A stretch of DNA of 6,606 nucleotides from NCBI GenBank assembly GCA_028717525.1, contig JAQUNT010000130.1, positions 1-6,606 of the forward strand, given 5' to 3'. This document shows, one piece after another, positions 1 through 5,538 of the stretch. The position numbers and the translations under genes are program-made. Origin of the DNA: Elusimicrobiota bacterium. Lineage in GTDB: Bacteria > Elusimicrobiota > Elusimicrobia > UBA1565 > UBA9628. Positions within the stretch are counted from its first letter, which is position 1. Each line of letters starts with the position of its first letter. Below the pieces are notes generated by a model. It was not told the origin of the DNA. It made no database searches and saw only the letters and a list, made by a program, of their open reading frames with translations.

Positions 1-1614
1 TGTCGTGCAACCCATCCGTCGGCGGCGTGGGCAAGGGCCAGCTGGTGCGCGAGCTCGACGCCCTGGGGGGGGGAGATGGCCAAGGCCACGGACCGCTCCG
101 GCCTCCAGTTCCAGACCCTCAACCGCAGCCGCGGCGCTGCGGTGCGCTCCCCGCGCGTGCAATGCGACAAGTCGCTCTACCACCTCGCCATGAAGGAAGC
201 CCTGGAGAGTCAGCCGGGGCTCGAGCTGCGCCAGGACGAGGCGGCACGGTTCATCCTGGACGGCTCGCGCCTGCGCGGCGTGCTCACCCGGCGGGGCGTC
301 CGCTGCGAGGGCTCCGCGGTGGTCCTCACCGCCGGCACGTTCCTCAACGGCCTCATCCACATCGGGCTGCGGACCTTCCCGGCCGGCCGCGGCGGCGAGG
401 CCCCTTCGATCGAGCTCTCCGACGACCTGCGCCGCCTGGGCTTCACGGTCGGCCGGCTCAAGACCGGCACCCCGCCGCGTCTCAACGCGCGGACCATCGA
501 CACCTCCCGCTGCGAGCCGCAGCTCGGCGATGAGCCGCCGCAGCCGCTCTCGCACTTCACCGAGCGCCTCACGAACCCGCAGCTGGCCTGCCATATCACC
601 TACACCGGCGCGGCGACGCACCGCATCATCCGGGACAACCTGCACCAGGCCCCGCTCTATTGCGGCCGCATCAAGTCCATCGGGCCGCGCTACTGCCCCT
701 CCATCGAGGACAAGGTGGTCAAGTTCCCGCACAAGGAGCGCCACCAGATATTCCTGGAACCCGAAGGGTTCCACACCCTGGAGACCTACGTCAACGGCCT
801 CTCCACCAGCCTGCCCGAAGATGTCCAGCTGGCTCTGGTGCGCTCCATCCCGGGCCTGGAGGCCGCCGAGATCCTGCGCCCCGGCTACGCCATCGAGTAC
901 GACTACTGCCCGCCGACCCAGCTCGAGCCCACCCTCCGGACCAAGGAGGTCCCCGGGCTGTTCTTCGCCGGCCAGATCAACGGCACCACGGGCTACGAGG
1001 AGGCCGCGGCCCAGGGCTTCATGGCCGGGGTCAACGCGGCCCTGCAGGTCCAAGGGCGCGAGCCCTTCGCGCTCGGCCGCGACGAAGCCTACATCGGCGT
1101 GCTCATCGACGACTTGGTGACCAAGGGGGTCGACGAGCCCTACCGCATGTTCACGGCCCGCGCCGAGTACCGGCTCACCCTGCGTTCGGACAACGCGGAC
1201 CTGCGGCTCATGGAGAAGGGCTTCGGGCTCGGACTCGTCCCGCCGGCCGCCTACTCCCGGTTCCTGCTCTACAAGGACGCGGTGGCGGGCGGTCCCGCGG
1301 CCGGGGACCCGGAGCTCTCCCCCTGGTCCCTGGCCAGGGCCCAGGCCCAGCGCGAGACCGAACTCGCCTATGCGGGCTACATCCGGCGCGAGAGGCAGGC
1401 CGCGGAGAGGATGCGCCGATGGGAGGACGTGCCGATCCCCCGGGTCCTGGACTTTGCGGGGATCCCGACCTTGCCCCTGGAGTCCCGCCAGAAGCTGGCC
1501 AAGGTCGCGCCCCGCACCTTGGGCCAGGCGGGACGCATCCCCGGCGTGACCCCTTCGGACGTGCAGATCCTCTGGGTCTGGTCCGAGAGAGCGCGCAGGC
1601 GCGGCGCCTCATGA
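1..1614 (+). CDS. mnmG: tRNA uridine-5-carboxymethylaminomethyl modification enzyme MnmG (GidA), 5'-truncated, with an apparent 1-base frameshift
   Basis: MnmG is the FAD-dependent partner of MnmE that installs the (carboxymethyl)aminomethyl group on wobble U34 of certain tRNAs in the cytoplasm. The reading frame entering the window (codons from base 3) gives [12 protein letters not shown], including the conserved Cys (codon 6-8). After a G9 run at 65-73 the protein continues in another frame as [16 protein letters not shown]. Removing one G gives the family-typical ALGGEMAKA. Further landmarks are KTGTPPR (460-480), [11 protein letters not shown] with the second conserved Cys (codon 694-696), the FAD-site stretch [16 protein letters not shown] (970-1017), [14 protein letters not shown] (1135-1176) and C-terminal [15 protein letters not shown] (1519-1563). 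The N-terminal Rossmann GxGxxG lies before the window. Between GLGLV and AGYI there are about 48 residues, against roughly 94 in E. coli MnmG as I recall it, so the C-terminal domain is shortened. The stop overlaps the rsmG start. Family identity is certain; whether the gene is intact is not. Confidence 0.95.
   Translation, partial: CRATHPSAAWARASWCASSTPWGGEMAKATDRSGLQFQTLNRSRGAAVRSPRVQCDKSLYHLAMKEALESQPGLELRQDEAARFILDGSRLRGVLTRRGVRCEGSAVVLTAGTFLNGLIHIGLRTFPAGRGGEAPSIELSDDLRRLGFTVGRLKTGTPPRLNARTIDTSRCEPQLGDEPPQPLSHFTERLTNPQLACHITYTGAATHRIIRDNLHQAPLYCGRIKSIGPRYCPSIEDKVVKFPHKERHQIFLEPEGFHTLETYVNGLSTSLPEDVQLALVRSIPGLEAAEILRPGYAIEYDYCPPTQLEPTLRTKEVPGLFFAGQINGTTGYEEAAAQGFMAGVNAALQVQGREPFALGRDEAYIGVLIDDLVTKGVDEPYRMFTARAEYRLTLRSDNADLRLMEKGFGLGLVPPAAYSRFLLYKDAVAGGPAAGDPELSPWSLARAQAQRETELAYAGYIRRERQAAERMRRWEDVPIPRVLDFAGIPTLPLESRQKLAKVAPRTLGQAGRIPGVTPSDVQILWVWSERARRRGAS
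65..73 (+). other. G9 homopolymer at the mnmG frameshift
   Basis: Nine consecutive G separate the two mnmG reading frames. Eight G would read CTG GGG GGG GAG ATG (LGGEM), which joins the two halves with no lost residue. An assembly or sequencing error in the homopolymer is the simplest explanation. A real inactivating mutation, or slippage during transcription or translation that restores the frame, is also possible. Confidence 0.85.
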
Positions 1615-2300
1615 CCGAGCCGGAGGCCGTCTCCGCCCTGCGCGCCGCGGCCGCCGGCTGGGGGCTTTCCCTCGGCCCGCAGCAGATCGCCCAGATCGGA
1701 TCCTATGTCGGGGAGTTGCTGGCGGCCAACCGGAAGACGAACCTGATCTCGGACGCCGCTCCGGAGGTCGTGCTCCTGAGACACGTGGCGGACGGCCTGG
1801 CCGCTGCCGGCCTCCTTATTAAGGAGGTCCGGCGGCCCTCCCCCAGGATCCTAGACCTGGGCGCCGGGGGCGGATGCATCGGCATGGCCATCAAGATCGC
1901 CTGGCCGCAGGCCCAAGTGACGCTCATGGAGTCTCTGGAGCGGAAATTCCGGTTCCTCAACGGCATGGCTGTCCGCTCCGGCCTGCCCGGCCTCACGGTA
2001 GCCCTGAGGCGGGCCGGGGAGGGGAGAGTCCCGGAGGAGGGCTTCGACGCGGTGGTGGCCAGGGCCCTGGCTCCCCTGCCGCGCGCCCTGGAGCTGGCTC
2101 TGCCTCTCATCGGGCCCGAAGGCCTGGTCCTCATCTTCCAGAGCGCGGCGCCCGACCCCGAGGACCAGGGGCTGCGGCGCGTTCTGGAGCGCCGCGCCGC
2201 GGCCCTGATGAAGTGCATCCCCTACCGCCTGCCCCAAGAGAGCCGGGACCGATGCCTCTCGCTGTTCGGCTTGAAAAAGCGGGCAAACGGGCTAAACTAA
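1611..2300 (+). CDS. rsmG: 16S rRNA (guanine-N7)-methyltransferase RsmG (GidB)
   Basis: RsmG uses S-adenosylmethionine to methylate N7 of G527 (E. coli numbering) in the 530 loop of 16S rRNA; its loss is a known route to low-level streptomycin resistance. The 229-residue product has the family layout: an N-terminal helical part with NRKTNLIS (40-47) and LRHVADGL (56-63), the SAM-binding motif [12 protein letters not shown] (81-91), [10 protein letters not shown] (107-116) after strand 2, [10 protein letters not shown] (148-157) and a C-terminal [11 protein letters not shown] (213-223). It is slightly longer than E. coli RsmG (207 residues). The ATG overlaps the mnmG stop as ATGA, which points to translational coupling and co-transcription; mnmG-rsmG adjacency is common in bacteria. 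No obvious Shine-Dalgarno precedes the start. I see no missing motif. Confidence 0.95.
   Translation: MTEPEAVSALRAAAAGWGLSLGPQQIAQIGSYVGELLAANRKTNLISDAAPEVVLLRHVADGLAAAGLLIKEVRRPSPRILDLGAGGGCIGMAIKIAWPQAQVTLMESLERKFRFLNGMAVRSGLPGLTVALRRAGEGRVPEEGFDAVVARALAPLPRALELALPLIGPEGLVLIFQSAAPDPEDQGLRRVLERRAAALMKCIPYRLPQESRDRCLSLFGLKKRANGLN
1806..1833 (+). other. Inverted repeat inside rsmG containing anti-SD and SD sequence
   Basis: CCTCCTTA (1811-1818) and TAAGGAGG (1820-1827) are perfect reverse complements around a single T, extended by GCCGG (1806-1810) and CCGGC (1829-1833) with one bulged T. The left arm equals the usual 3' tail of 16S rRNA and the right arm is the ideal Shine-Dalgarno sequence. 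It lies in codons for LLIKEV between the N-terminal part and motif I. No ATG, GTG or TTG lies at a useful distance downstream, so it is not a hidden gene start. Any role in pausing or RNA folding is speculation. Confidence 0.4.
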
Positions 2301-2304
2301 TACC

Positions 2305-3507
2305 GTGGACGTCCTACACCGACTCCGCATCCTCATCTGGGTCGTGCTCCTCAGCCTCTGGGGCGTCATGGTCTACCAGTACCTGGGCGAAGAGGAGGAG
2401 GAGCGGATGAACAAGGTGGTCAGCCCCTACACCAACCCCTTGCCCTCCCAATTGGCGGGGGCGTCCGCGCTCCCGCAGAGCGTCCCGCCCGAGCAGAGCC
2501 CGTCCGAATACCGGCAGGAGACCGCGGAGTATACCGAGGCCGCTCCGGACGCGTCCTCCGTAGCCATGGTGCGGCCGCCCTCGGCCCCGTCGCCCCTGGC
2601 TGACGCCCCGCCGGGCCTGCCGCCGTCCTCTCTGGGGGAGGTCCGCGCCCCGGACTACATCCGCGGCCCGGCCGCGAAGGAGGCGGCCCCTCCGGCCTCC
2701 GAGCCGGGCGCCGTGGTCGCGCGGCCTCCCATGGCCCGGCCGGCCCCCGAGACCCCGCTGCCCGTGGGCTTCGTCAAGCGCCACACCCGCCACTTCACCA
2801 TCTACGCGGAGTCGGCTCCGCCCTCGCCCGAGTTCATGGAGCTCCTGGATAACCTGCACGGCAACCTCATGCTCGATCTGGCGCCCTTCTCGCCCTGGGC
2901 CAAGGACGAGCGCGTGCTCGTCTTCCTCTTCCAGAACCAGAACACCTACCGCGACATGACCGGGCGGCCGGCCTGGTCCGGCGGGGCCAGCTCGGTGCCC
3001 AAGCGCAAGGTCTATCTCTACGAGAGCGCGGAGCTCCCCGGCATCCTCGCGCACGAGCTCTGCCACATCTACTACGACAACTTCTTCTCGGGCGGCCACC
3101 CGGACCCGCTCTGGCTCAGCGAGGGCATGGCCACCCTCATCCAGATCGAGCGCGGCCAGGCGCGGCCGGTCTGGCTGCGCGAGAACCTGCAGATCCTCGA
3201 GCGCGGCGGCGGCTTCGCTCTCGACGAGCTCATGGGCGTGGCTTCCACCAAAGGCATGGGCGACGCCCAGGTGCGCCTGTGGTACGCGCAGTCCTACAGC
3301 CTGGTGCGCTTCCTCATCCGGACCCAGTACAAGTCCTCCTTCTTCAAGTTCTCGCGCTACCTGCGCGAGGGGCGCCCCCTCGCCGAGTCGCTCTACCGGG
3401 CCTACGGCATGCCCTACAACCGGGTCAAGGCCCTCGAGTACGCCTGGCGCTACGAGATCACCACCAACCGCCTCTCCAGCCTGATGACGTCGGCGCCCCT
3501 GCCGTAG
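2305..3507 (+). CDS. Membrane-anchored gluzincin-like metallopeptidase (peptidase MA-like family), function unknown
   Basis: The 400-residue product has three parts. Residues 8-27 form one hydrophobic segment (RILIWVVLLSLWGVMVYQYL) followed by an acidic run EEEEER, fitting a signal anchor. Residues about 40-153 are a low-complexity Pro/Ala/Ser-rich linker. Residues about 154-385 form a folded domain with HELCH (His250, Glu251, His254) and WLSEGMA (270-276), where Glu273 would be the third zinc ligand, followed by YAQSYSLVRFL (327-337). This HExxH...E arrangement with the following YxxSY motif is typical of peptidase MA-like (gluzincin) proteins, so a zinc protease facing the periplasm is inferred; the substrate is unknown. 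The GTG start lies 4 bases after the rsmG stop without a clear Shine-Dalgarno. An in-frame ATG at 2407 follows a strong GAGGAGGAG and would yield a soluble 366-residue form. Codon use is GC3-rich from 2305 onward, which supports the longer form. No lipobox is visible. Confidence 0.8.
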   Translation: MDVLHRLRILIWVVLLSLWGVMVYQYLGEEEEERMNKVVSPYTNPLPSQLAGASALPQSVPPEQSPSEYRQETAEYTEAAPDASSVAMVRPPSAPSPLADAPPGLPPSSLGEVRAPDYIRGPAAKEAAPPASEPGAVVARPPMARPAPETPLPVGFVKRHTRHFTIYAESAPPSPEFMELLDNLHGNLMLDLAPFSPWAKDERVLVFLFQNQNTYRDMTGRPAWSGGASSVPKRKVYLYESAELPGILAHELCHIYYDNFFSGGHPDPLWLSEGMATLIQIERGQARPVWLRENLQILERGGGFALDELMGVASTKGMGDAQVRLWYAQSYSLVRFLIRTQYKSSFFKFSRYLREGRPLAESLYRAYGMPYNRVKALEYAWRYEITTNRLSSLMTSAPLP

Positions 3508-3556
3508 TCATCCGCCGCGCCCCTAAAAGAAAGTCCGCCTAGGACTAAATTAGGCC
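3508..3556 (+). other. Short gap between the peptidase gene and the mraZ promoter
   Basis: This stretch is distinctly less GC-rich than the genes on either side. It contains two mutually exclusive 5-bp inverted repeats, AGTCC/GGACT (3532-3536 with 3542-3546) and GCCTA/TAGGC (3537-3541 with 3551-3555). Neither is followed by a T run, so I do not call a terminator. Read-through from mnmG-rsmG-peptidase into mraZ is therefore possible. The A/T-rich bases just before the -35 box could help promoter strength. Confidence 0.4.
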
Positions 3557-3585
3557 TTGACAGGATTGGGCTTATACCCTACAAT
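3557..3585 (+). promoter_or_regulatory. Sigma-70-type promoter for mraZ (Pmra)
   Basis: TTGACA at 3557-3562 is a perfect -35 hexamer and TACAAT at 3580-3585 is a -10 hexamer with one mismatch to consensus. The spacer is exactly 17 bases. Transcription would start near 3592, giving a leader of about 57 bases before the mraZ GTG. Its position directly ahead of the mraZ operator and dcw cluster strongly supports the call. Confidence 0.9.
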
Positions 3586-3593
3586 CTAGTCCC

Positions 3594-3640
3594 AGTGGGG
3601 CAAAGTGGTGATGAGTGGAATGAGATGTAGAAAAGTGGGA
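3594..3640 (+). promoter_or_regulatory. MraZ operator: AGTGG boxes repeated every 10 bases
   Basis: GTGG occurs at 3595 (GTGGGG), 3605 (GTGGTG), 3615 (GTGGAA) and 3635 (GTGGGA). The fourth position of the ladder, at 3625, holds the degenerate ATGTAG. The period is exactly 10 bases, one helical turn. E. coli MraZ is known to bind TGGGN repeats separated by 5 bases near its own promoter, and a mollicute MraZ binds related AAAGTGG-type repeats. The array starts about 3 bases after the predicted transcription start, so bound MraZ would block promoter escape. The last box runs into the mraZ ribosome binding site (GGGAG, 3637-3641). Confidence 0.87.
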
Positions 3641-3648
3641 GAGTTTCA

Positions 3649-4098
3649 GTGACCCTGCTCATCGGCCGCTACGAATACGCCCTCGACGAGAAGAACCGCC
3701 TGGCCATCCCTCCCAAGTACCGGGAGCTGCTCACTCAGGAGAAGGCCAAGAGCGTCTTCGTCACCAGCGGCATGGAAGGCTGCCTCTACCTCTACCTGCC
3801 CTCGCAGTGGAACAACCTCGTGGAGAACGGCCTGCAGGCTTTCGCGATGGCGGACAAAGAGAAGGAACGCGCCTTCAAGCGCAAGTTCTTCTCCGAGGCC
3901 GTGGAAGTCGAGCTGGACGGCGCGGGACGCCTGCTCGTCCCCCAGTACCTCAAGGACCACGCCGGCCTCAAGGGCCAGGTCCTGGTGCAGGGCGCGGGCA
4001 ACCGCGCCGAGATCTGGGACAGCCGCCGCTGGCAGGCTTACGAAAAATCCAAGGTCGCCCCGGCTTACCAAGCGGTGAGCAAGAGCGTCGAGCTATGA
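3649..4098 (+). CDS. mraZ: Transcriptional regulator MraZ
   Basis: MraZ is a ring-forming DNA-binding protein with two SpoVT/AbrB-like domains that represses its own promoter and modulates the dcw cluster. The 149-residue product opens with IGRYEYALDEKNRLAIP (5-21), carrying the first DxKxR motif (Asp13, Lys15, Arg17). The second motif is LDGAGRLLVP (89-98), with Asp90 and Arg94, where the middle position is Ala rather than Lys, as in E. coli. EIWDSRRWQAY (121-131) matches the conserved C-terminal ELWD-xxxW element. The GTG start is chosen because it places the first domain at the usual distance from the N-terminus and has GGGAG (3637-3641) 7 bases upstream. It is the first gene after the promoter at 3557-3585, and its stop overlaps an ATG of rsmH. 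Length is normal for the family (about 140-152). Confidence 0.95.
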   Translation: MTLLIGRYEYALDEKNRLAIPPKYRELLTQEKAKSVFVTSGMEGCLYLYLPSQWNNLVENGLQAFAMADKEKERAFKRKFFSEAVEVELDGAGRLLVPQYLKDHAGLKGQVLVQGAGNRAEIWDSRRWQAYEKSKVAPAYQAVSKSVEL

Positions 4099-5033
4099 CC
4101 GTCACTCTGCCGCGTCCGGTCTTCCTGGTCAAGGAACCCATGGAATACGAACACGAGCCCGTCCTCCTCGAGGAGGTGCTGCGCCATCTCGTCAACGAGC
4201 CGGCGGGCTTCTACCTGGACGCGACCCTGGGTCTCGGCGGACATTCCGAGGCCATCCTCAACAAGATATCGGCCCAAGGCAGGCTCCTGGGATTGGACAT
4301 GGATCCTGAGGCCCTCCACGCAGCCGGCGAACGGCTGAAGGCCCACCCCGGACAATTCCGGGCGGTCCGCGCCAACTTCCGCACCTTGGGCCAGGTTTTG
4401 GAGGCGGAGAAGTTCTTCCCTCTGGCCGGAGCCCTCTTCGACCTGGGAATCAGCTCCATGCACTTCGAGAAGCCCGAGCGCGGCTTCAGCTTCTCCGTCG
4501 AAGGCCCCCTGGACATGCGCCTCTCCCCGGACAACCCGCTGACCGCCGGCATGATCGTGAACAACTGGCCGGCGGAGCAGCTGGCCTTGCTGCTCAAGGA
4601 GTTCGGCGAGGAGCCCGCGGCCAACCGCATCGCGCGCGCCATCGCGGCGCGCCGCCAGGAGAAGGCCTTCGCGACCACCACCGAGCTGGCCTCCTTCATC
4701 GCGGGCTTCTTGCCGCGCGGCCGCACCCACGCGGCGACGCGGACCTTCATGGCCCTGCGCATCGCGGTCAACGCGGAGCTGGAGAACCTCACCCGCGGAC
4801 TGGAGAGCGTCCTGCCCTATCTGAGGCAGGGGGGACGCATCGCGGTCATCAGCTTCCATTCCCTCGAGGACCGCATCGTCAAGAACATCTTCTCGTCGTT
4901 CGTCGAGCAAGGCGCGTGCCGGTATCTGGAAAGCGCGGGGGGGAAGCCGCCCATCTCCCCCTCGGTCGAAGAAGTGGCCCGGAACCCCCGGGCGCGGAGC
5001 GCAAAACTCAGGATCGTGGAGAAACTCTCATGA
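4095..5033 (+). CDS. rsmH: 16S rRNA (cytosine(1402)-N4)-methyltransferase RsmH (MraW)
   Basis: RsmH methylates N4 of C1402 in the decoding centre of 16S rRNA using SAM. From the ATG at 4095 the product has 312 residues: EHEPVLLEEVL (19-29), SAM motif DATLGLGGHS (42-51), LDMDP (67-71), LFDLGISS (114-121), ERGFSF (128-133), LDMRLSP (139-145), NRIARAI (177-183), TRTFMALRIAVNAELE (215-230), ISFHSLEDRIVK (252-263) and NPRARSAKLR (297-306). All family hallmarks are present. The 4095 start makes an ATGA overlap with mraZ, implying coupling, but an ATG at 4140 preceded by AAGGA gives MEYEHEPVLL, which matches the usual E. coli-like N-terminus (MENYKHTTVLL). The true start may be either; the extra 15 residues are the only difference. 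The stop overlaps the ATG of the small ORF at 5030. Confidence 0.95.
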   Translation: MTVTLPRPVFLVKEPMEYEHEPVLLEEVLRHLVNEPAGFYLDATLGLGGHSEAILNKISAQGRLLGLDMDPEALHAAGERLKAHPGQFRAVRANFRTLGQVLEAEKFFPLAGALFDLGISSMHFEKPERGFSFSVEGPLDMRLSPDNPLTAGMIVNNWPAEQLALLLKEFGEEPAANRIARAIAARRQEKAFATTTELASFIAGFLPRGRTHAATRTFMALRIAVNAELENLTRGLESVLPYLRQGGRIAVISFHSLEDRIVKNIFSSFVEQGACRYLESAGGKPPISPSVEEVARNPRARSAKLRIVEKLS

Positions 5034-5206
5034 AAAGCCCCGTGGCATTGAGCGGTTCGTCCGTCGGTCTTGCTGCGATGATGCGTCTCGACAGCGCCGT
5101 AGGCTTCCTGCAGGACCGGGAGGAGACGATCGACCTGGCGCCGATCGTCCCGATCGGGAAATCTGGTTACATCTGGCGCACGGTGTTCCACAGGAGGTGT
5201 GCCTAA
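5030..5206 (+). CDS. Small 58-codon ORF between rsmH and the hairpin array, unknown
   Basis: An ATG at 5030 overlaps the rsmH stop (ATGA) and has GGAG (5018-5021) 8 bases upstream, the same kind of coupling seen at the other junctions. The product begins MKSPVALSGSSVGLAAMM, continues with DREETIDLAPIVPIGKSG and ends TVFHRRCA. About 80% of its codons end in G or C by my count, higher than expected for random sequence of this composition, and there is no cysteine pair, signal peptide or membrane segment that I recognise. It occupies the place where ftsL usually follows rsmH but does not resemble FtsL. It may be a real small protein, a leader peptide for the array behind it, or a decayed gene. 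I do not recognise a family. Confidence 0.3.
   Translation: MKSPVALSGSSVGLAAMMRLDSAVGFLQDREETIDLAPIVPIGKSGYIWRTVFHRRCA
5192..5198 (+). promoter_or_regulatory. Strong Shine-Dalgarno-like sequence without a start codon
   Basis: AGGAGGT is a perfect anti-SD match, at the very end of the 58-codon ORF. In the next 5-10 bases there is no ATG, GTG or TTG; GTG at 5197 and 5199 overlap or touch it, and TTG at 5214 is 16 bases away. It sits about 18 bases before the first hairpin of the array. It may be an orphaned ribosome binding site left when the array arose or inserted, or chance. Confidence 0.35.
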
Positions 5207-5210
5207 CAAC

Positions 5211-5480
5211 GTTTTGGCGAGCGCCCACTCGGCGGGGCGCTCGCCGAAGTTCTGGTGGGGATCCACTCGGCGGGATCCCCACCAAAGATCTGGTGGGGGC
5301 CCACTCGGCGGGGTCCCCACCAAAGATCTGGTGGGGGCCCACTCGGCGGGGTCCCCACCAAAGATCTGGCGGGGGCCCACTCGGCGGGGTCCCCGCCAAA
5401 GATCTGGCGGGGGCCCACTCGGCGGGGTCCCCGCCAAAGATCTGGCGGGGGCCCACTCGGCGGGGTCCCCGCCAAAGATT
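5211..5480 (+). repeat. Seven tandem 38-bp palindromic units (hairpin array) between rsmH and ftsL
   Basis: Hairpins lie at 5216-5245, 5254-5283, 5292-5321, 5330-5359, 5368-5397, 5406-5435 and 5444-5473, an exact 38-base period. Each is an 11-base arm, the invariant 8-base loop ACTCGGCG, and a complementary 11-base arm, followed by an 8-base spacer (GAAGTTCT once, then AAAGATCT). Left arms are GGCGAGCGCCC (unit 1), GGTGGGGATCC (2), GGTGGGGGCCC (3, 4) and GGCGGGGGCCC (5-7), and the right arms change to match. Units 3-7 carry one G-T pair, which is G-U in a + strand transcript but C-A on the other strand. Since 38 is not a multiple of 3 and the unit has no stop codon, all six frames stay open, so ORFs here are not evidence of protein. 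Units 5-7 are identical and 3-4 are identical, suggesting recent tandem duplication. The function is unknown. Confidence 0.95.
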
Positions 5481-5489
5481 TTGAGCTAA

Positions 5490-5498
5490 TGCTAGGAT
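5490..5498 (+). promoter_or_regulatory. Possible extended -10 promoter element upstream of ftsL
   Basis: TGCTAGGAT fits the extended -10 pattern TGnTATAAT with two mismatches in the hexamer TAGGAT (5493-5498). No -35 hexamer is present at the proper distance, since those bases belong to the last hairpin. Initiation would fall around 5505, giving a leader of about 35 bases before the ftsL ATG. It would let ftsL-ftsI be expressed without passing through the array. The evidence is weak. Confidence 0.25.
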
Positions 5499-5527
5499 GG
5501 GACTCGCTAATGGAAGGGCGGCTTCCC

Positions 5528-5532
5528 AGGAG
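5528..5532 (+). promoter_or_regulatory. Ribosome binding site of ftsL
   Basis: AGGAG lies 6 bases before the ATG at 5539. It decides the start in favour of 5539 over the in-frame ATG at 5497, which has no comparable site and would add 14 residues. Confidence 0.75.
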
Positions 5533-5538
5533 CCTCTC

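Noticed and set aside
2314..3099. Minus-strand ORF of 261 codons opposite the peptidase gene
   Set aside because: It is a shadow of a GC-rich gene; the + strand frame carries the HELCH and WLSEG motifs.
3532..3555. Terminator after the peptidase gene
   Set aside because: Only 5-bp stems and no T run; the alternative pairings exclude each other.
4065..4910. Minus-strand ORF of 281 codons opposite rsmH
   Set aside because: The + strand encodes a complete, motif-rich RsmH; the antisense product has no known features.
5127..5158. Three CGATCG palindromes, one within CCCGATCGGG (5149-5158)
   Set aside because: Short palindromes of this kind are common in GC-rich DNA and the spacing is irregular, so I see no support for a binding site.
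5216..5473. Series of intrinsic terminators
   Set aside because: The GC-rich stems are strong but none is followed by a T run; the spacer is AAAGATCT. Attenuation by another mechanism remains possible.
5211..5480. CRISPR array
   Set aside because: The repeats are contiguous and palindromic with a constant 8-base spacer; there are no variable spacers and no cas genes.
5497..5538. Earlier ATG for ftsL at 5497
   Set aside because: It lacks a ribosome binding site and its ATG lies in the possible -10 region; the ATG at 5539 has AGGAG at ideal spacing.
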